Source: Sclerurus mexicanus (taxonomy: Eukaryota > Chordata > Aves > Passeriformes > Furnariidae). From it: DNA of 64,000 bases. Location: contig VWZF01002261.1 of the NCBI GenBank assembly GCA_013396755.1, positions 62,001 to 126,000 on the forward strand, given 5' to 3'. The notes under the pieces were generated by a model. The model was not told the origin of the DNA. It worked only from the letters and a program-made list of their open reading frames with translations, and ran no database searches. Numbering within the stretch: position 1 is the stretch's first letter; each line of letters begins with the position of its first letter. Positions 62,101-64,000 of this stretch are shown piece by piece. A program made the translations under genes and the position numbers.

Positions 62101-64000
62101 AAATGTCTTAAAAAAAAAAAAAAAAGAAAAATTCCCCAACATAAATAAGTGTAGGAAATTTAGGTCTCCAGATGAGGTTATCTTAGCTTCTGTTTATATA
62201 TTTGGTGGCATGTGTGCTAGGATTTCTTGGCTGTATTTATAAACACTGATTTCAATCTTCTTCCGTTTCCTGGTGCTGCAGCACCTACGCCCTGGGGTGG
62301 ATTTATATAGAATTGTGCTGTGTTCCTGAAGGTGTGCACCCTCAGCCACAACTAGTGCAGTCTGTTAAAATCCTTTGTTAATTTCTACCTGTAACATGAT
62401 GCGATGTTAGAAATTAACGTTAAAATCCAAGCAGAAAATTTGTTGCATTTGGCTCGATTTTACATTTCCTTCCTTGGTGGGGGACTGAAGGAACAAGGAG
62501 AGTACATTTATTCTTACAAATTAAATACGAAATTAAAAGGTAAAGATTTAAGTAGTTATTTCAGTTTGGGTTTGTTTGTTTGTGGTTTTTTTCTCTTCAT
62601 TAATCCTAGTGGGTACAACTGGTGCTGTTTGTTATCTCATGCAGGAGTCTTCTGACAAAGAGGTTCTTTCCAAACACGCAAACTGTAGATGGGGACTGGG
62701 CTGCTGAGAAATGTGTGCCTCTTGCGAGAGGGGTGAGATTTCTGCACGTTCCTTCAAACCTTACAGCAGAGGGTGGAGGTCTTCAGAACCCTTCACACCA
62801 GGATCCCGGGTGCTCAGGGGTTTTTGTGCCTTGATGAATTAGGGCCAATGACAGCAGTGTGGAAATGCGCAGTGAGCCCTTACAGCGATGGTCCATTTCT
62901 TCGCAGGATGAAGATGAATGAAAATTGTACAGCCTGGAGAAATCCGGTGATACACGTCTCTATTTTTAGCTCTACTTTTTAAAAACTCATGCATATTTAA
63001 TAGTAAAAGTATTAATTCATAACAAGTCTCATCTTTATATAGCCCACTTTGTATTGTTGTGTTTTCATTAATAGTTCATTTAGATTCTGAAGGGTTTCTG
63101 CTTCATTTGCTGCAGAAACTGAGGAAAGCAGCAAATGCAGCAATAATCCTGCAAGGAGAAAAGAAAAATCACAGCATGTGATCACTGAACTAAATAATTA
63201 ATTGTAATGTGTACTCGCAAGGCAAGGAAGCAGGGGTGGTGATAGCGTTGGTGTCTCTGACTCTTCGGTGGTCTGTGTTCTGGCTCAAACAATTTTCTGG
63301 TCTCGAGAGCAGGGACCAGACACAGACAAGCGTGCACTGGGGTAGGCTCACGGGCCACGGTGGCACGCAGGAATCACCCCAGGAGCATCACTGTTGGCAC
63401 AGTGGTGCTCCTTAGGACTCCTCACGGCTTCTCCTCTTCTCCGGAGCGTGACTGCGCATTGTAAGGCGTAAATCAGCAAACTGCAAAAGAGGGGAAGCTT
63501 TTTCTGTTTCCCTCTTCCCTTCTAGTCGACATGCAGTGTGTGTCCCTGTCCTTCAAGGCTGCTCCCTGCAGGAGACTGTCTCCCCAAGCTTTGGTCCTCA
63601 CCTCTGACAGCATCAGCACCTGCCCTGCAGCTGTTCAGCGTCGAGCAGAGAGGGAGTTCGTGTGCCGTAGAATATGCCCAAGTGTCCTACTGACGTCTTG
63701 CTGCACCATTAAAAATGCAGGCGTCTTCTGTTGATAACCTTTTGGTATAAATTAATTCATCTGACTCGCACAGTTGCGAAAGAGAATTTGTCCAGAAGGG
63801 CGTAAGTAGATACTGATCTGACTTCTTTTTATTGAAGTGATGAAGTGCTCAGTTGCTTGAATTATCCAGTTAAAATGCTTGCTTAAAATTATGTAGATAG
63901 TGGTTTAAAAAAAAAAAAGTAAAGCAGCTAGTGAGTAAGAATTCCATCGCTGTGGTCAAGCATGAAATTCTGAGCTAAAATGTATTTCTGGGGAAAACCA

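Larger units (their letters stand above)
27834..64000 (+). other. HECW2: Presumed HECW2 intron 1
   Basis: No coding exon is recognisable on either strand. The conserved HECW2 start exon (protein beginning MASSAREHLLF) is absent, so translation starts beyond the window. Contents are CR1 fragments at 35301, 43094, 45512 and 53085, homopolymers, a 33-bp tandem repeat at 59044 and isolated chance frames. HECW2 has a very long 5' intron in other vertebrates, which fits. Confidence 0.5.

Noticed and set aside
1..64000. CRISPR arrays, tRNA or rRNA genes, prokaryotic operons, endogenous viral genes
   Set aside because: I saw no spaced direct-repeat array, no tRNA B-box with a foldable context, no rRNA, and no viral protein motifs. 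The window is eukaryotic intronic and intergenic DNA.

Overview
This is a vertebrate nuclear window, almost certainly from a bird. Genes are split into small exons by GT-AG introns, most of the DNA is AT-rich intronic or intergenic sequence, and the recognisable interspersed repeats are CR1-type LINE tails, which dominate avian genomes. The sequence does not identify the species. There is no sign of bacterial, viral or CRISPR content, and almost every open frame here is a chance frame in non-coding DNA.

Layout. (1) 1-~1255: the last intron, last coding exon and 3' UTR of GTF3C3 (TFIIIC subunit 3) on the + strand. (2) ~1.26-4.07 kb: short space between two convergent 3' ends, with one CR1 fragment. 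(3) 4.07-~7.4 kb, with more doubtful pieces to 11.8 kb: coiled-coil exons on the - strand that I assign to CCDC150, from their coiled-coil content and from the known order GTF3C3-CCDC150-HECW2. The splice phases of the last five exons fit together exactly, yet three consecutive exons each carry an in-frame stop and a further exon looks frameshifted. The locus therefore reads as a decayed (unitary) CCDC150 pseudogene. (4) ~11.8-26.6 kb: no assignable exon; two CR1 copies, simple repeats and a 72-codon frame for a secreted-looking cysteine-rich peptide. (5) 26.68-~27.9 kb: a CpG island with a strong splice donor, the expected position of the promoter and untranslated first exon of HECW2 (+). The assembly is broken here: three single-N gaps and an exact 226-bp duplication whose copies abut gaps. 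(6) ~27.9-64 kb: the presumed large first intron of HECW2, with four CR1 fragments and no recognisable coding exon; the conserved HECW2 start exon must lie beyond the window.

How the genes relate: GTF3C3 (RNA polymerase III initiation) and CCDC150 are tail to tail. CCDC150 and HECW2 (a HECT ubiquitin ligase) are head to head. They are neighbours, not a pathway. The main points of interest are the apparent loss of CCDC150, the misassembly at the HECW2 promoter, and the unassigned small secreted-type frame near 13 kb.
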